From Lachnospiraceae bacterium (GTDB taxonomy: Bacteria; Bacillota; Clostridia; Lachnospirales; Lachnospiraceae), in the NCBI GenBank assembly GCA_017620155.1, contig JAFZQY010000069.1, forward strand, positions 17,109 through 81,108: DNA of 64,000 nt. The letters are read 5' to 3'. Made by a program: the position numbers and the translations under genes. A model generated the notes under the pieces. That model did not search any database, was not told where the DNA came from, and saw only the letters and a list, made by a program, of their open reading frames with translations. How positions within the stretch are numbered: position 1 is the stretch's first letter; each line of letters begins with the position of its first letter. Shown piece after piece: positions 54,323-63,779 of the stretch.

Positions 54323-56290
54323 TCAGAACCACAGTCCGTGGGCGTCCAGCCAGGCAACTATCCTGCTCCACAGGCTTTCTTCCGTGCCGGCTGATCCTCC
54401 GTTTTCCCCGGATTCTTCAGCTTCCTGCTGACCGGCACCGGATCCCTCAGGGCTTTCCGTCTGATCTTTTCCGGGTTCCAGGGCACCTTTTGCCGCTGCC
54501 TCATCCTCTTTGATCTTGTCTATCGAGATGTCATCCAGATAGACATCTGCACTCCCGTCAGTCTCTACATATAATGTCGCATCCCAATCCTCAGGGATAT
54601 GTACGGCAAACTCGATACAAGTCCATTCTCCGTCAGAATCCTCCTCAGCCAGAACAAAAGGATATCCGCCTCCCTCAAGGCCCGCAGTCACATGGGCATC
54701 TTCCGTCTTGACCCACAAAGAACCCGTTACATACTCTCCCGCGAATCCGGATATATCCAGCTTAACGGTAGCATCCTGCTCGCTTCTGCTCACCTTGAGT
54801 GCAAAGCCTTTGTCAGCGCCCTCCGTATGGTTCTCCTTGGTCATCAGCATGAGTTTGGACTGATGCCCCGTTCCTCTGGATGTTAATCCAAGCTGCTCAA
54901 GATTGGCTATGGCAGCTCCTTCCTCGGGTTCAAAATCAATATACAGATCAGCCGAGCTCATTCCCGGTCCGGCTGCTTCTATCTCGAATTCTCCTCTGTT
55001 GCCTGCCATTACCAGAGCATCAAAAGCGCTCTTGCGAGACAGGTCTGCTTTGAACAATAGCGGGTTTGCTCCTCTTCTCCATGAAGCATCATCGGTCAGC
55101 CCCCAGAACGTGACCGCAGTCAGACCCACGCCCTTATCGACCTCATCCATCAGAGCAGTGAAGAAATCGTAATAAAACTTCGCCTGCTTATAATATGCAG
55201 CTTCACCGCTGCCGTTTATGCCGACATCCAGTTCCGTGATATGTACATTGCCGATGCACTCATCATACTTCTCGAGCGCCCTGGTATACTCTGATATGTT
55301 CTGTGTGGAATCCAGATGCCCCTGCATGCCTATGCCATCTATCAGTCCATCGCCCAGTATCGTTCCGTCACCGTCAGATGCGATCACATCACTTTTGATC
55401 ATGCTCTGCCCGGGATTAAACTCATCCTCCGATATAAACCTGACAATAATATTGCTCCTGGCCGAGAACCACTCATTATAGTCGTTATAGAAAAGCTGCG
55501 GCATGATAGATGAATAATCCGCATCGGGATCGGATGCATCGATGCCGTAGAGGTCGGCATACTGCCTCGAATACTTCACGCATGCCTCTCTGGCAAAAAG
55601 AAAACAATAATAGAGATACTCAGGACCGATGATCCTCTTCCAGTAGCTGTTCCTGAGTCCCTGCTCTGCCCCCTCATCAGTGGCTTCATTTACCACATCC
55701 CAGGCATAGATCACATCACCGTATCCGTTCGCATAGGTGTATTCTATGGCTCCGTAGATATATGTACGGAGTCTTTTTATCAGTTCATCCCTGCTTACCA
55801 GACAGTCTTCGTCGAGTTTGGCATCCCAGTCGGTTGTTTTATTACCGTTTACAGTAGCCTTGAAGTCTTTGGCGAATATACCGGGATTAACCTGCGAATG
55901 CCAGACCAGAGTATGTCCTCTGACCGGCATGTCATGAGCCTTGGCCCAATCAAGCAGTTCCTCTGCTGCCGGATCGACCGTGAACAGAGTCGGGGACTGC
56001 GAGTCAAAGTTATAGGCCGGCTTTAATTCATTACCGAAGGTCATGGAGTTAAAGCACCTGTCTATAAGATCCTCTTTGGCCTCATTGCCGATCTCGGCGG
56101 TTTGATCATTCCAGTGATCGATGGCCTGCACGGCAACTCCTACACGGAAATAATCACTGTACAGCTCATCCAGCTCTGTACAGTCGGATGTGTCAACATA
56201 GGATGTGGCTGCAGAAACATCTCGGCAGGGCGCAAGAACCCCCACGAGCAGCAACAGAATAAGAGATATACAGACAGGCTTTTTATACAT
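54323..56290 (-). CDS. Secreted GH10 endo-xylanase with sandwich domain and amphipathic tail
   Basis: Cleaves internal bonds of xylan outside the cell. A type I signal peptide (cleavage after VSA) is followed by a GH10 barrel. The acid/base is Glu202 (WDVVNEA) and the nucleophile Glu353 (HITELDVG). Residues ~440-585 form a beta-sandwich like CBM4/9/22. An acidic Gly/Glu/Ser linker leads to the last 17 residues, SLWSRIVAWLDAHGLWF, a Trp-rich amphipathic helix. ATG 56290 is chosen for GAGG six bases upstream. It is the last gene of the GH43-GH5-GH5-GH10 run and lies 43 bases from the convergent regulator gene. Confidence 0.93.
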   Translation of the reverse strand: MYKKPVCISLILLLLVGVLAPCRDVSAATSYVDTSDCTELDELYSDYFRVGVAVQAIDHWNDQTAEIGNEAKEDLIDRCFNSMTFGNELKPAYNFDSQSPTLFTVDPAAEELLDWAKAHDMPVRGHTLVWHSQVNPGIFAKDFKATVNGNKTTDWDAKLDEDCLVSRDELIKRLRTYIYGAIEYTYANGYGDVIYAWDVVNEATDEGAEQGLRNSYWKRIIGPEYLYYCFLFAREACVKYSRQYADLYGIDASDPDADYSSIMPQLFYNDYNEWFSARSNIIVRFISEDEFNPGQSMIKSDVIASDGDGTILGDGLIDGIGMQGHLDSTQNISEYTRALEKYDECIGNVHITELDVGINGSGEAAYYKQAKFYYDFFTALMDEVDKGVGLTAVTFWGLTDDASWRRGANPLLFKADLSRKSAFDALVMAGNRGEFEIEAAGPGMSSADLYIDFEPEEGAAIANLEQLGLTSRGTGHQSKLMLMTKENHTEGADKGFALKVSRSEQDATVKLDISGFAGEYVTGSLWVKTEDAHVTAGLEGGGYPFVLAEEDSDGEWTCIEFAVHIPEDWDATLYVETDGSADVYLDDISIDKIKEDEAAAKGALEPGKDQTESPEGSGAGQQEAEESGENGGSAGTEESLWSRIVAWLDAHGLWF

Positions 56291-56347
56291 GATTATCCTC
56301 ACAAATGTATAACAAACGTTAACTTAATCCGGCTGCGCAGCCTTGTT

Positions 56348-57757
56348 TTACTTATACTGCATCAATGCAGCAATTATATCCGTTTGGGAGTTCCCGGGAT
56401 TTCGGCGGTCATATAGACCGAATATCTCACCGTCTCCGCTGAATAATCCGTTATCCCATACTATGCACGGTATATCACGTGCTCTGGACATAGCCGTGAA
56501 ATATGCCGCATAATTCACGCGATCCTGGAGATTCCCCACTTTATCACGGGAGCCGAACTCACCGATAACGACAGGGATCCCCTGGGTTATATAGTCCATG
56601 TAAAGCTTGTTCATGAAGGTCTTGATATCGACCGTCCTGTCCGAATTGTCGATATCAAAGTCCTTTACGCCCGGATACTCAAGCGCGAAGTTATACGGAG
56701 TATATGCATGAACGGACAGGATTATCTTTGCCTCATTGCCCTCCGTATCCTTGGGAAGTTCGAAGAAAGGACTGGTTGCACCGTCAACGGAAGCGCAATA
56801 ACCCGGACACATCAGATATCTGGTCGCATTGTTTCCGCCAGAAGCACGTACGGTATCAACGAAGAGCTGATTGAGCTCATTGATGCAATCTACGGCTTCC
56901 CGGCAATCTCCGTTGCCGTCCAGCTCCCACTCATTGTCAGTTCCGACCAGCCTCGGCTCGTTCATTGCTTCAAATATCAGATGTTCATCGTAGTCTGCAA
57001 ATCGCTCAGACACCTGTTCCCATATATGAGCCACATACTTATTGGACTGATCCAGATGATCTCTGTCGGGATACAGGCCGTTTGCTTCCTGATGATTATC
57101 ATGATGGATATTGATGATCACATACATGCCGTCATTATATGCCCAGTCTACGATCTCATTCACACGATCAAGCCATTGCTCCGAAATATTGTAGTTTGCA
57201 TCCACGTGGTTATGCCATGACACAGGGATCCTGATAGTATCAAAGCCGTATGCATGGATATCCTTGATCATCTGCTCGGTCGTCTCAGGGTTACCCCAGC
57301 AGGTCTCGGTGCTCATCTCATCTGAGGGAGTCGGATCGCTGTATGCATCAAGGGTGTTACCCAGATTGAAGCCTACGCCCATATTGTCCAGAAAAACGAA
57401 TGCATCGCTGTCAGGTACATTAAGTTTCGGAAGTGAAAGCTCCGGTATTGTGATGCCATCGGATAATTGTGCCGAACCCATAGTATCCTCCGATCCTTCT
57501 TCTGTCTGCGCTTCTTCTCCGCTTTCCGTCTCCGGAGCGTCAGCTTCACTTTCCTGTTCAGACGAAGCCGTATCGGCTGCGTCATCCGCATTATCGGACT
57601 CTGCCGTGCTGTCCTGAATGGCGTTCTCCTGAACTGCTTCAGTCTGCGCTGCGCCCGAATCAGCCCCGCAGGCTGTTAATCCTATACAGCTCATTATCAT
57701 GATCATACATAACAGGATTGATATCTTCTTCACAATTTGTTTTCTACTGCTACTCAT
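56348..57757 (-). CDS. GH5 endoglucanase lipoprotein (subfamily 4-like)
   Basis: Cleaves beta-1,4-glucans such as cellulose or xyloglucan on the cell surface. The lipobox GLTAC places the lipid anchor at Cys30. A long acidic Asp/Glu/Ser/Thr spacer (~35-105) leads to the catalytic domain. The acid/base is Glu267 in FEAMNEPR and the nucleophile Glu400 in VIGEFGSRD. NLGNTLDAY, DTIRIPVSWHNH and VHAYTPYNFA support GH5_4 placement. It follows the intracellular GH5 gene by 41 bases and precedes GH10. Confidence 0.91.
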   Translation of the reverse strand: MSSSRKQIVKKISILLCMIMIMSCIGLTACGADSGAAQTEAVQENAIQDSTAESDNADDAADTASSEQESEADAPETESGEEAQTEEGSEDTMGSAQLSDGITIPELSLPKLNVPDSDAFVFLDNMGVGFNLGNTLDAYSDPTPSDEMSTETCWGNPETTEQMIKDIHAYGFDTIRIPVSWHNHVDANYNISEQWLDRVNEIVDWAYNDGMYVIINIHHDNHQEANGLYPDRDHLDQSNKYVAHIWEQVSERFADYDEHLIFEAMNEPRLVGTDNEWELDGNGDCREAVDCINELNQLFVDTVRASGGNNATRYLMCPGYCASVDGATSPFFELPKDTEGNEAKIILSVHAYTPYNFALEYPGVKDFDIDNSDRTVDIKTFMNKLYMDYITQGIPVVIGEFGSRDKVGNLQDRVNYAAYFTAMSRARDIPCIVWDNGLFSGDGEIFGLYDRRNPGNSQTDIIAALMQYK

Positions 57758-57798
57758 TTTCCGTCTTCAGTCCTTCCGTCAATAGTCTGTATCTGTTC

Positions 57799-58815
57799 TT
57801 ATAATGTTGCCCTGACATCCTCCATCTCAGGCACGTTAAGCGCAAAATCCATCTCCTTATAAGTCCATGCGGCGCGGCCTATGCCGTACTTGTCAAAGCA
57901 TGCGCATATGAGCTTATACCATTTATATGCATCAGCGGGATCGGCCAGTTCGATGACACCGTATTCTCCGCAGTAGAGCATCACATTTCTCTCTTCCGCC
58001 ACACGTATCGCTTCCTTCATATACAGTTCAAAGTATTCCGCACCGATGGTCTGATCTGCGGGGAAGGAATTGATCTCACGGGATTCCATCTTAAGCTGCG
58101 CGCGTGTATTGGCGGCATACTGACCGTATGTGGACTCAAAAGGCATCCTGAACTCATGGTCCATGGTATTGATCCAGTAAGCGCCCTGATGAGTGAATAT
58201 CAAAGGTTCATAGCAGTGGAAGTTATATACGATATTCTCATCATAAGGTGCGCACAGATCCTTGAGGGCCATGATGCTGTTATTATAATATCCGCCCGTA
58301 AGGATCCTGATAGTCGGAGCTGTTACGCGTATACGTCTGATACATTCCGTGAGTATCCTGTTCCATTTTTCACAATACTCTTTTGCTGTAACTTCGTTCA
58401 GGAGTTCGAAGCAGAGTCTGTCCTCATACTTACCGAATCTGGCCGCGAACTGCTCCCACAGTTTATAGAAGCGTTCCTGAAAGGCTTCATTATCAAAGAA
58501 CCCCTGTTCACCATGGTTTTCGTCGAAACTGTATCCGTATGTCTTATGCAGATCAAGGACCATGTTGAGGCCGCATTCGCCGGCCCAGTCTATGGCTCTC
58601 TGTATATATCCGAAGCCTTCTTCTATGTAGTTGCCGTCCTTATCTTCCACCAGTTCATAATCCACCGGGATCCTGATATGGTCCATGCCCCACGACCTGA
58701 TGGTCTCTATATCCTTTTTCGTGATAAAAGACTCATATCTCTCTTTGGTGTGATCGCACTGGGACAACCAACCACCCAGATTAACGCCGTGCATGTACCC
58801 TTCGAAACTCTTCAT
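57799..58815 (-). CDS. Intracellular GH5 glycosidase
   Basis: A 338-residue GH5 enzyme with no signal peptide. It starts HGVNLGGWLSQ; the acid/base is Glu141 in FELLNEV and the nucleophile Glu284 in YCGEYGV. It differs clearly from the lipoprotein GH5 next to it. Lack of export suggests it works on imported cello- or xyloglucan-oligosaccharides, which is inference; the exact subfamily is not certain. AGGAGGGG lies seven bases before the ATG, within the end of the GH43 gene. Confidence 0.88.
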   Translation of the reverse strand: MKSFEGYMHGVNLGGWLSQCDHTKERYESFITKKDIETIRSWGMDHIRIPVDYELVEDKDGNYIEEGFGYIQRAIDWAGECGLNMVLDLHKTYGYSFDENHGEQGFFDNEAFQERFYKLWEQFAARFGKYEDRLCFELLNEVTAKEYCEKWNRILTECIRRIRVTAPTIRILTGGYYNNSIMALKDLCAPYDENIVYNFHCYEPLIFTHQGAYWINTMDHEFRMPFESTYGQYAANTRAQLKMESREINSFPADQTIGAEYFELYMKEAIRVAEERNVMLYCGEYGVIELADPADAYKWYKLICACFDKYGIGRAAWTYKEMDFALNVPEMEDVRATL

Positions 58816-58818
58816 ACG

Positions 58819-60357
58819 CTAACCCCTCCTGAAATCAGAGAAAACCGCACTTCCGCCGGTCTGCTCCGTGCTGTATGTGAATAATGCAAACCTGACTCCC
58901 GTGAAATGATCCAGTCTGAATCTGAGCTTAGCCTCAGGTCCGAAAGGAACCTCACTGTCTGTATCTATATAATAGAATTCCGCCTTATCCTTCATGTCCG
59001 TAAAATCGACGTGAACACCAACGGTTACGGTATCACTGTCAACCGACATACGAGCAAGGATATCCGGAGCCTCCGTATCATGTCTCTCGCCCCAGAAATC
59101 AACATCTCCGAGATCACGCCTGCACATAACAAGTTCTAGTTGTCCTGCGCGACGCATAAGTCCGATAAAAGAATACTCTCCCTCGAGCATGCACAGTCCG
59201 GCATAATCTCCGTCTTTTAACGCGGAACCGTTCAGAGAAACGCGTGCCGAGCACTCGGGATATACGGTGCGCTGGGTCAGTGTGTTGAGTGCCTGCGTAA
59301 CATTGGCAGAGATCCTGTCGGTAGTGATCCTGACCGTTCCCGCCTCAAAGTCACGTTCGATCAGTTCAGGTTTCGGCTCATGATTAAACTGCCAGAAGCT
59401 CCTGAACCCAAAGCTGTCATGACCTGAATCCGCCGAAGATGCGGCTGCGGAGCTGAAATCATCGTTTCCGATGAGAGGCATATATTCATGTCCGGATTTC
59501 GGACCGGGGGTATCGAAAGAAGCCGGGATCACGCCGTCATCGCCGAATACAGGCTTATCGCCGTTCCAGGTTACGGGCATCAGATGCGGTACACGTCCGA
59601 CTGCGCCGCTGTCCTGGAACAGTATCGCATACCACTTTCCGTCCGGGGTATCGACTATCCCGCCCTGGGCCACGCCCATGTTGTGGTATCCGAGGCAGTC
59701 ATCCATGACCTTGAATCCTTCATACTCTCCGTCAACCTTATCAGAGATGAAGCAGCTCTCGGTGCGACGACCGGTATCATGCGGCATATTGATCACGAAT
59801 ATGTAATACCTGCCGTTTATCTTGTAAAAATGTGAACCCTCATATCCCAGAGGCGAATCATCACTGTCTCTGATGATTATCTTATCAATGCCGCCGGGTT
59901 TTGGAGCGCTCAAATCAGGCTTAAGCTCCGTCAGATGCAGTTCCCGGTTGCCGTATACGATATATACTCTTCCGTCATCATCAAAGAGTATGGAATTATC
60001 ATGGTAGAACCCGTCTATGTAACTCTTTTTCCAGGGGCCGGCAATATCGGCGGAGGTATACAGATAGGTCTTATGGGTATCGTTCGCCACGAAGCAGACA
60101 TAGAACATGCCGTTATGGAAGCGGATGGATGCCGCCCACATGCCCTGTCCGTATATGTTCAGGTCATCATCCAGACACTGAGCCGGAGTTGAGTCAAGCC
60201 GGTCATATACATATGCGGCATGTTCCCAGTTCACGAGATCATATGATCTTAAGATCTCACAACCGGGCATAAAGTACATCGTGGTACTGACCATATAATA
60301 TGTATCTCCGACCCTTATCACATCCGGATCGGGATAATCCATAGAAAGAAGACGCAT
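58819..60357 (-). CDS. GH43 glycosidase, second copy
   Basis: Five-bladed propeller with catalytic Asp10 (DYPDPDVI), Asp120 (YHDNSILFDDDG) and Glu173 (GYEGSHFYK), followed by a C-terminal beta-sandwich domain. It belongs to a different GH43 subfamily from the 30498-32075 enzyme. About 512 residues, no signal peptide. I use ATG 60357, with AGAGG seven bases upstream; a TTG at 60378 would add seven residues. The stop codon is TAG, showing that TAG terminates in this genome. It is the first gene of the GH run, behind an extended -10 promoter. Confidence 0.9.
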   Translation of the reverse strand: MRLLSMDYPDPDVIRVGDTYYMVSTTMYFMPGCEILRSYDLVNWEHAAYVYDRLDSTPAQCLDDDLNIYGQGMWAASIRFHNGMFYVCFVANDTHKTYLYTSADIAGPWKKSYIDGFYHDNSILFDDDGRVYIVYGNRELHLTELKPDLSAPKPGGIDKIIIRDSDDSPLGYEGSHFYKINGRYYIFVINMPHDTGRRTESCFISDKVDGEYEGFKVMDDCLGYHNMGVAQGGIVDTPDGKWYAILFQDSGAVGRVPHLMPVTWNGDKPVFGDDGVIPASFDTPGPKSGHEYMPLIGNDDFSSAAASSADSGHDSFGFRSFWQFNHEPKPELIERDFEAGTVRITTDRISANVTQALNTLTQRTVYPECSARVSLNGSALKDGDYAGLCMLEGEYSFIGLMRRAGQLELVMCRRDLGDVDFWGERHDTEAPDILARMSVDSDTVTVGVHVDFTDMKDKAEFYYIDTDSEVPFGPEAKLRFRLDHFTGVRFALFTYSTEQTGGSAVFSDFRRG

Positions 60358-60400
60358 CAGATATCCTCTCACATCCAAAAGACACTCGCTCGTAACTTAC

Positions 60401-60409
60401 ATTATACCA
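60401..60409 (-). promoter_or_regulatory. Extended -10 promoter of the GH43-GH5-GH5-GH10 run
   Basis: On minus, TGGTATAAT is a perfect TGnTATAAT element about 44 bases before the ATG. No good -35 lies at 17 bases, as is usual where an activator helps. Confidence 0.6.
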
Positions 60410-60554
60410 ACCATAGCCCGTGCTCGCATACCTCTGTTTGCGGATTTATGTCACAAGTTTAACCATAGAAGCGCCATTACCGTTATGTTAAGATATATGC
60501 AAAGAAGAATTGGCAAAGCTTCAGCTGTGCTGTCCGATTGTAAAGTGAGGAAAA

Positions 60555-61331
60555 ATGAAAGAAAACATTCCCAAGAAGGTTAAAATCCTGTTCATCATAC
60601 GTGTATGCCTGTGGTTAACGGCCCTGGCAGCTACAGTGTTCTGGATCGGCTATTCCATAAAGCTGCATAATGAGGGGATATTCGATCCCGTTGAGTTCGG
60701 CGCTTTTTTCAGGCCGGTGTTTTATGCCTGTCTGGCAATAACCTTTATTGCTATCCTGGTAAGTTTCAGATTATATGCCGTAAGTAAAAAGATAAAGTCA
60801 CAGCAGCCGGCAAAGGAACCCGAGATCTGGGACCTTTATGACCGTGAAGGAAAACGTACCGGAGAAACATTTGAAAGAAAGTTCGGGAACTACAATAAGA
60901 TCCCCGAGGGACGATATCATCTGACTGTAGACCTTCTTGTATTACACGATGACGGAACTTATCTGCTGACCAAACGCAGCGACGACAAGGACGTATACCC
61001 GGGGTACTGGGAAGCCAGCGCAGGCGGAAGCGCGATAAGCGGAGAAGAACCTTTAGATGCAGCCAAAAGAGAACTCTTTGAAGAGACCGGGCTCATACCG
61101 GATTCCATGGAACTCATAAATGTCTTATTCAAGGATACGAGCAGATCGATCTTCTACTCATATCTGGTCAGGGTAAGCTGCGATAAGGACAGCATAGTCC
61201 TGCAGGAAGGCGAGACCACCGACTATAAATGGGTCGATACAGCCGGACTGCTTGCTTACGTTGACTCGGCCGAAGCGATCGTATCCCATAACCAGCGTTT
61301 TGAGAAATATATAAACACTTTGAGAAGCTGA
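60555..61331 (+). CDS. Membrane-tethered Nudix hydrolase (Idi-like domain)
   Basis: Two membrane helices (about 12-33 and 52-72) precede a Nudix domain. The Nudix box is intact: Gly158, Glu164, Arg172, Glu173, Glu176, Glu177, Gly179 in the GGSAISGEEPLDAAKRE-LFEETGL region. The domain start, WDLYDREGKRTGETFER, resembles isopentenyl-diphosphate-isomerase-like Nudix proteins, common in Firmicutes as MutT-type hydrolases. The 258-residue form with a membrane anchor is unusual; the substrate is unknown. GAGG lies five bases before the ATG. Confidence 0.87.
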   Translation: MKENIPKKVKILFIIRVCLWLTALAATVFWIGYSIKLHNEGIFDPVEFGAFFRPVFYACLAITFIAILVSFRLYAVSKKIKSQQPAKEPEIWDLYDREGKRTGETFERKFGNYNKIPEGRYHLTVDLLVLHDDGTYLLTKRSDDKDVYPGYWEASAGGSAISGEEPLDAAKRELFEETGLIPDSMELINVLFKDTSRSIFYSYLVRVSCDKDSIVLQEGETTDYKWVDTAGLLAYVDSAEAIVSHNQRFEKYINTLRS

Positions 61332-61344
61332 ATACGGCTGATAC

Positions 61345-61374
61345 AAAAAATCCCGCTCCGGAATCCGGAGCGGG
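61345..61374. terminator. Bidirectional terminator between Nudix and GH8 genes
   Basis: CCCGCTCCGG, AAT and CCGGAGCGGG form a perfect 10-bp stem. It is flanked by six A on the left (T run for minus) and CTTTTA on the right (plus). It ends both convergent transcripts, more convincingly the GH8 one. Confidence 0.85.
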
Positions 61375-61383
61375 CTTTTAATA

Positions 61384-62520
61384 TCACCATATTCTGTAGT
61401 GACCGGTTAACGCGAGAAAAGCAAAGAAATACAGGCAGTTATCGTAATACCTGCGGTCTCCTGACCGAAGCGGCGTATCCCACAGAGTCTTTAAGTACTT
61501 ATCGGCAAGTTCCCCATCCAGAACCGCACTGCCCTCTGCAACCGAGGCGAGCATTCCGACAGGATGGAGCGCAACCGTATCATTCACCGGAGTACCGTCT
61601 ATCAGATACACTCCGCCTTCACGGGCACTCACCTTACCGTCAAGGAAGTTCTGCAGATTACCGATAGCTTCGAGCTGCCACTCATCTACTCCGAACCACA
61701 ATGTATCCAGGACCATATTAGGTACTGTCCTGTATGCATCACTGTAATACCAGTCGTGTCTTCCGAAGGGCTTGTCAGGCATGTAGGGTGATCCGTCGTA
61801 ATGTGCATACTCAGCACTCATGCCGGTATCCGGATGAACAGCCTTATGCAGGTACTCGCGGCTGGCCTTTGCGGCCTGCTTATAGAATCCGGCATCCTCC
61901 TCATAGCAGTTCTCCGAAAAAAGCTCATAGAAATGAGGAAGATGATACGAGGGATCGGAAAAATCCAGATCCGGAACAAAACGGATGAGATGATTATCAG
62001 GATCGAACATGTTCCGTCCGCCGTTAAACTCTCTGGTGATCATCGTATGGAGCAGTTCCTTAGCTTCATGCGAATAGTTAAAGATCCCCTCGCCGTCGCC
62101 CCATCTGTGTGATGCGAATATGAGGGCCATCGCATAATACTCTTCTCCGTCCGGAGCCGGTCCGTCGGAGTTAGGCTTACCGGAAGGATCAACGCTCCAT
62201 GCAAAGTATCCGGCATTCCTGCCCTCGGTCATATACATATATGTTCTGGACCACTTCCATATCCGGTCGAATTCGTCTTTCTTATCCATCTGAACACAGA
62301 ACATCATGCCATAGCTCATTCCCTCTGTTCTGGCATCATGGTTACCCGTGTCCTCCATATATCCCATATCGGGCTCTACGAGATGGTATACGCGCTCGCT
62401 CTCATCACCGTAGAACATCGTGTCAAATATCTCATCAAGCCTGGATGCGGCTTCGGCATCACTCACGCCTATCCTTGCGAAAGCATTTCTGTATTCACCG
62501 GTATAAAAACTGCCTTTCAT
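61384..62520 (-). CDS. GH8 reducing-end xylose-releasing exo-oligoxylanase
   Basis: Releases xylose from the reducing end of xylo-oligosaccharides in the cytoplasm. It matches the Rex-type GH8: acid Glu66 in HDARTEGMSYGMM and base Asp261 in YYSDAYRTVPN, with PDGEEYYAMALIFASHRWGDG. Its 378 residues and lack of signal peptide fit Rex of Bacillus halodurans. The ATG at 62520 overlaps the upstream stop by one base (TGATG); a TTG one codon earlier is less likely. Confidence 0.93.
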   Translation of the reverse strand: MKGSFYTGEYRNAFARIGVSDAEAASRLDEIFDTMFYGDESERVYHLVEPDMGYMEDTGNHDARTEGMSYGMMFCVQMDKKDEFDRIWKWSRTYMYMTEGRNAGYFAWSVDPSGKPNSDGPAPDGEEYYAMALIFASHRWGDGEGIFNYSHEAKELLHTMITREFNGGRNMFDPDNHLIRFVPDLDFSDPSYHLPHFYELFSENCYEEDAGFYKQAAKASREYLHKAVHPDTGMSAEYAHYDGSPYMPDKPFGRHDWYYSDAYRTVPNMVLDTLWFGVDEWQLEAIGNLQNFLDGKVSAREGGVYLIDGTPVNDTVALHPVGMLASVAEGSAVLDGELADKYLKTLWDTPLRSGDRRYYDNCLYFFAFLALTGHYRIW

Positions 62521-63752
62521 CAACCTGCTCCTCCTGCGGTCATACCACCGCCCGGCGGGATCACCTCCGCCTCCTCATCGGATATGCGCGGTATGGGCTC
62601 ACCCATCGGCTGCTGTCCGGAAAGTTCCTCAAGGCCGGCGTCTACAGCTTCCGTGGACATGTTGTCATACTTGGCCACCAGATCATCAAATGTACCGTCG
62701 ATGCGGTTGAGCTGTGTCTTCTCGAGTTCATGATGGAATCCCATGGATTCAAGATATCTGTACGCGATCATATAGGTGATGTCATCGAAGTTCGTCAGGA
62801 ACTTGGAATTGATCATCTCTATACGACGCTCCAGGCTCAGTCCCGAGATCGAATCGGAATACTGGAATATTTCCTCAAAACTCTCGGTCACTATGCGCTG
62901 CTGCTGCTGGAAGTCACTGGTCACATCCTGCACCGCGAACGCACGCAGGTATGCACGAAGATATGCCGTCTCTCCGACCAGCCACTGATATACGGAGTCA
63001 TACTTCATATACATGGCTTCAACTTCGCGCTTCCATGAATTGGACATATAAGAAGCAGCTACTATATTTCTGACCTGTTCGTCAGTCAGATACAGATTGT
63101 ACTGCTCATTGAACTTATTGACGATCTTGGTCCTGCGTCCCGTAGCCTTGGGCAGGATGGAACTCTTGATGGTCTTAGGCTGCTGAGCCCTGGCACCGCG
63201 GCCCGATGCTCCCGGAGGCGCTGCATATACAGGTCCCTGTCCTGCAGCGGCCTGTCCCTGTGCACCCTGCTGGGTATAACCGCCCGTGGTAAACTGACCT
63301 GAGTTATCGGGAACAGCAGCATCACCGTATTTCTTGCGGATCTGCTCATTTACGAATCTGGCGGCAGCTTCACGGGCCATTCGCTCTTCCTGAAGCTCGC
63401 GGGCACGCTTCTCTGTCATATTGGCTCTCTCGTATCCCGCATCGCGCTGCTTGCGAAGTTCATTGAGTTTCATCTCATAGACTTCGTTATACATCTGCTG
63501 GAACTCTTCAGCATGAGCACGCATGATGTCCGTCTTCTCGGATTTGGAATACTTGTTGACCAGAGCAATGATACCGGCGATTATGCCTGCACCTGCCAGT
63601 ACGAACAAAAGCGGGGTTGAAAACAGCGATATGATAAAGATCGCAGCGACTATGGTGGAGAACACCTTAGCCACATCATTGAATCCCCTGCGGTCTATCA
63701 TTCCCTTTTTGATCAGTAATGCGATTATGAATAACAGAACAACTGAGCCCAT
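62520..63752 (-). CDS. Unassigned membrane protein with coiled coil and Ala/Gly-rich linker
   Basis: I do not recognise the family. The 410 residues begin with two membrane helices (VVLLFIIALLIKK and a pair at about 33-65), then a charged coiled coil (~70-135). An Ala/Gly/Gln-rich low-complexity stretch (~150-185) follows, then a helical C-terminal domain (200-390) ending in PPGGGMTAGGAG. The cytoplasmic part seems the larger. It lies 27 bases downstream of leuD and is coupled to GH8, so it may be the link between the leucine gene transcript and the GH8 gene. Confidence 0.7.
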   Translation of the reverse strand: MGSVVLLFIIALLIKKGMIDRRGFNDVAKVFSTIVAAIFIISLFSTPLLFVLAGAGIIAGIIALVNKYSKSEKTDIMRAHAEEFQQMYNEVYEMKLNELRKQRDAGYERANMTEKRARELQEERMAREAAARFVNEQIRKKYGDAAVPDNSGQFTTGGYTQQGAQGQAAAGQGPVYAAPPGASGRGARAQQPKTIKSSILPKATGRRTKIVNKFNEQYNLYLTDEQVRNIVAASYMSNSWKREVEAMYMKYDSVYQWLVGETAYLRAYLRAFAVQDVTSDFQQQQRIVTESFEEIFQYSDSISGLSLERRIEMINSKFLTNFDDITYMIAYRYLESMGFHHELEKTQLNRIDGTFDDLVAKYDNMSTEAVDAGLEELSGQQPMGEPIPRISDEEAEVIPPGGGMTAGGAG

Positions 63753-63779
63753 TATATCCTCTGCTATGCCTGATACACG

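Noticed and set aside
56331-56342. Palindrome GGCTGCGCAGCC between GH5 and GH10 genes
   Set aside because: The stem is four to five pairs with almost no loop, and no T run follows on the coding strand; too weak to call a terminator.
60379-60554. Small RNA or tRNA in the GH43/Nudix divergent gap
   Set aside because: No cloverleaf or stable fold was seen; apart from the extended -10 element I see nothing further.
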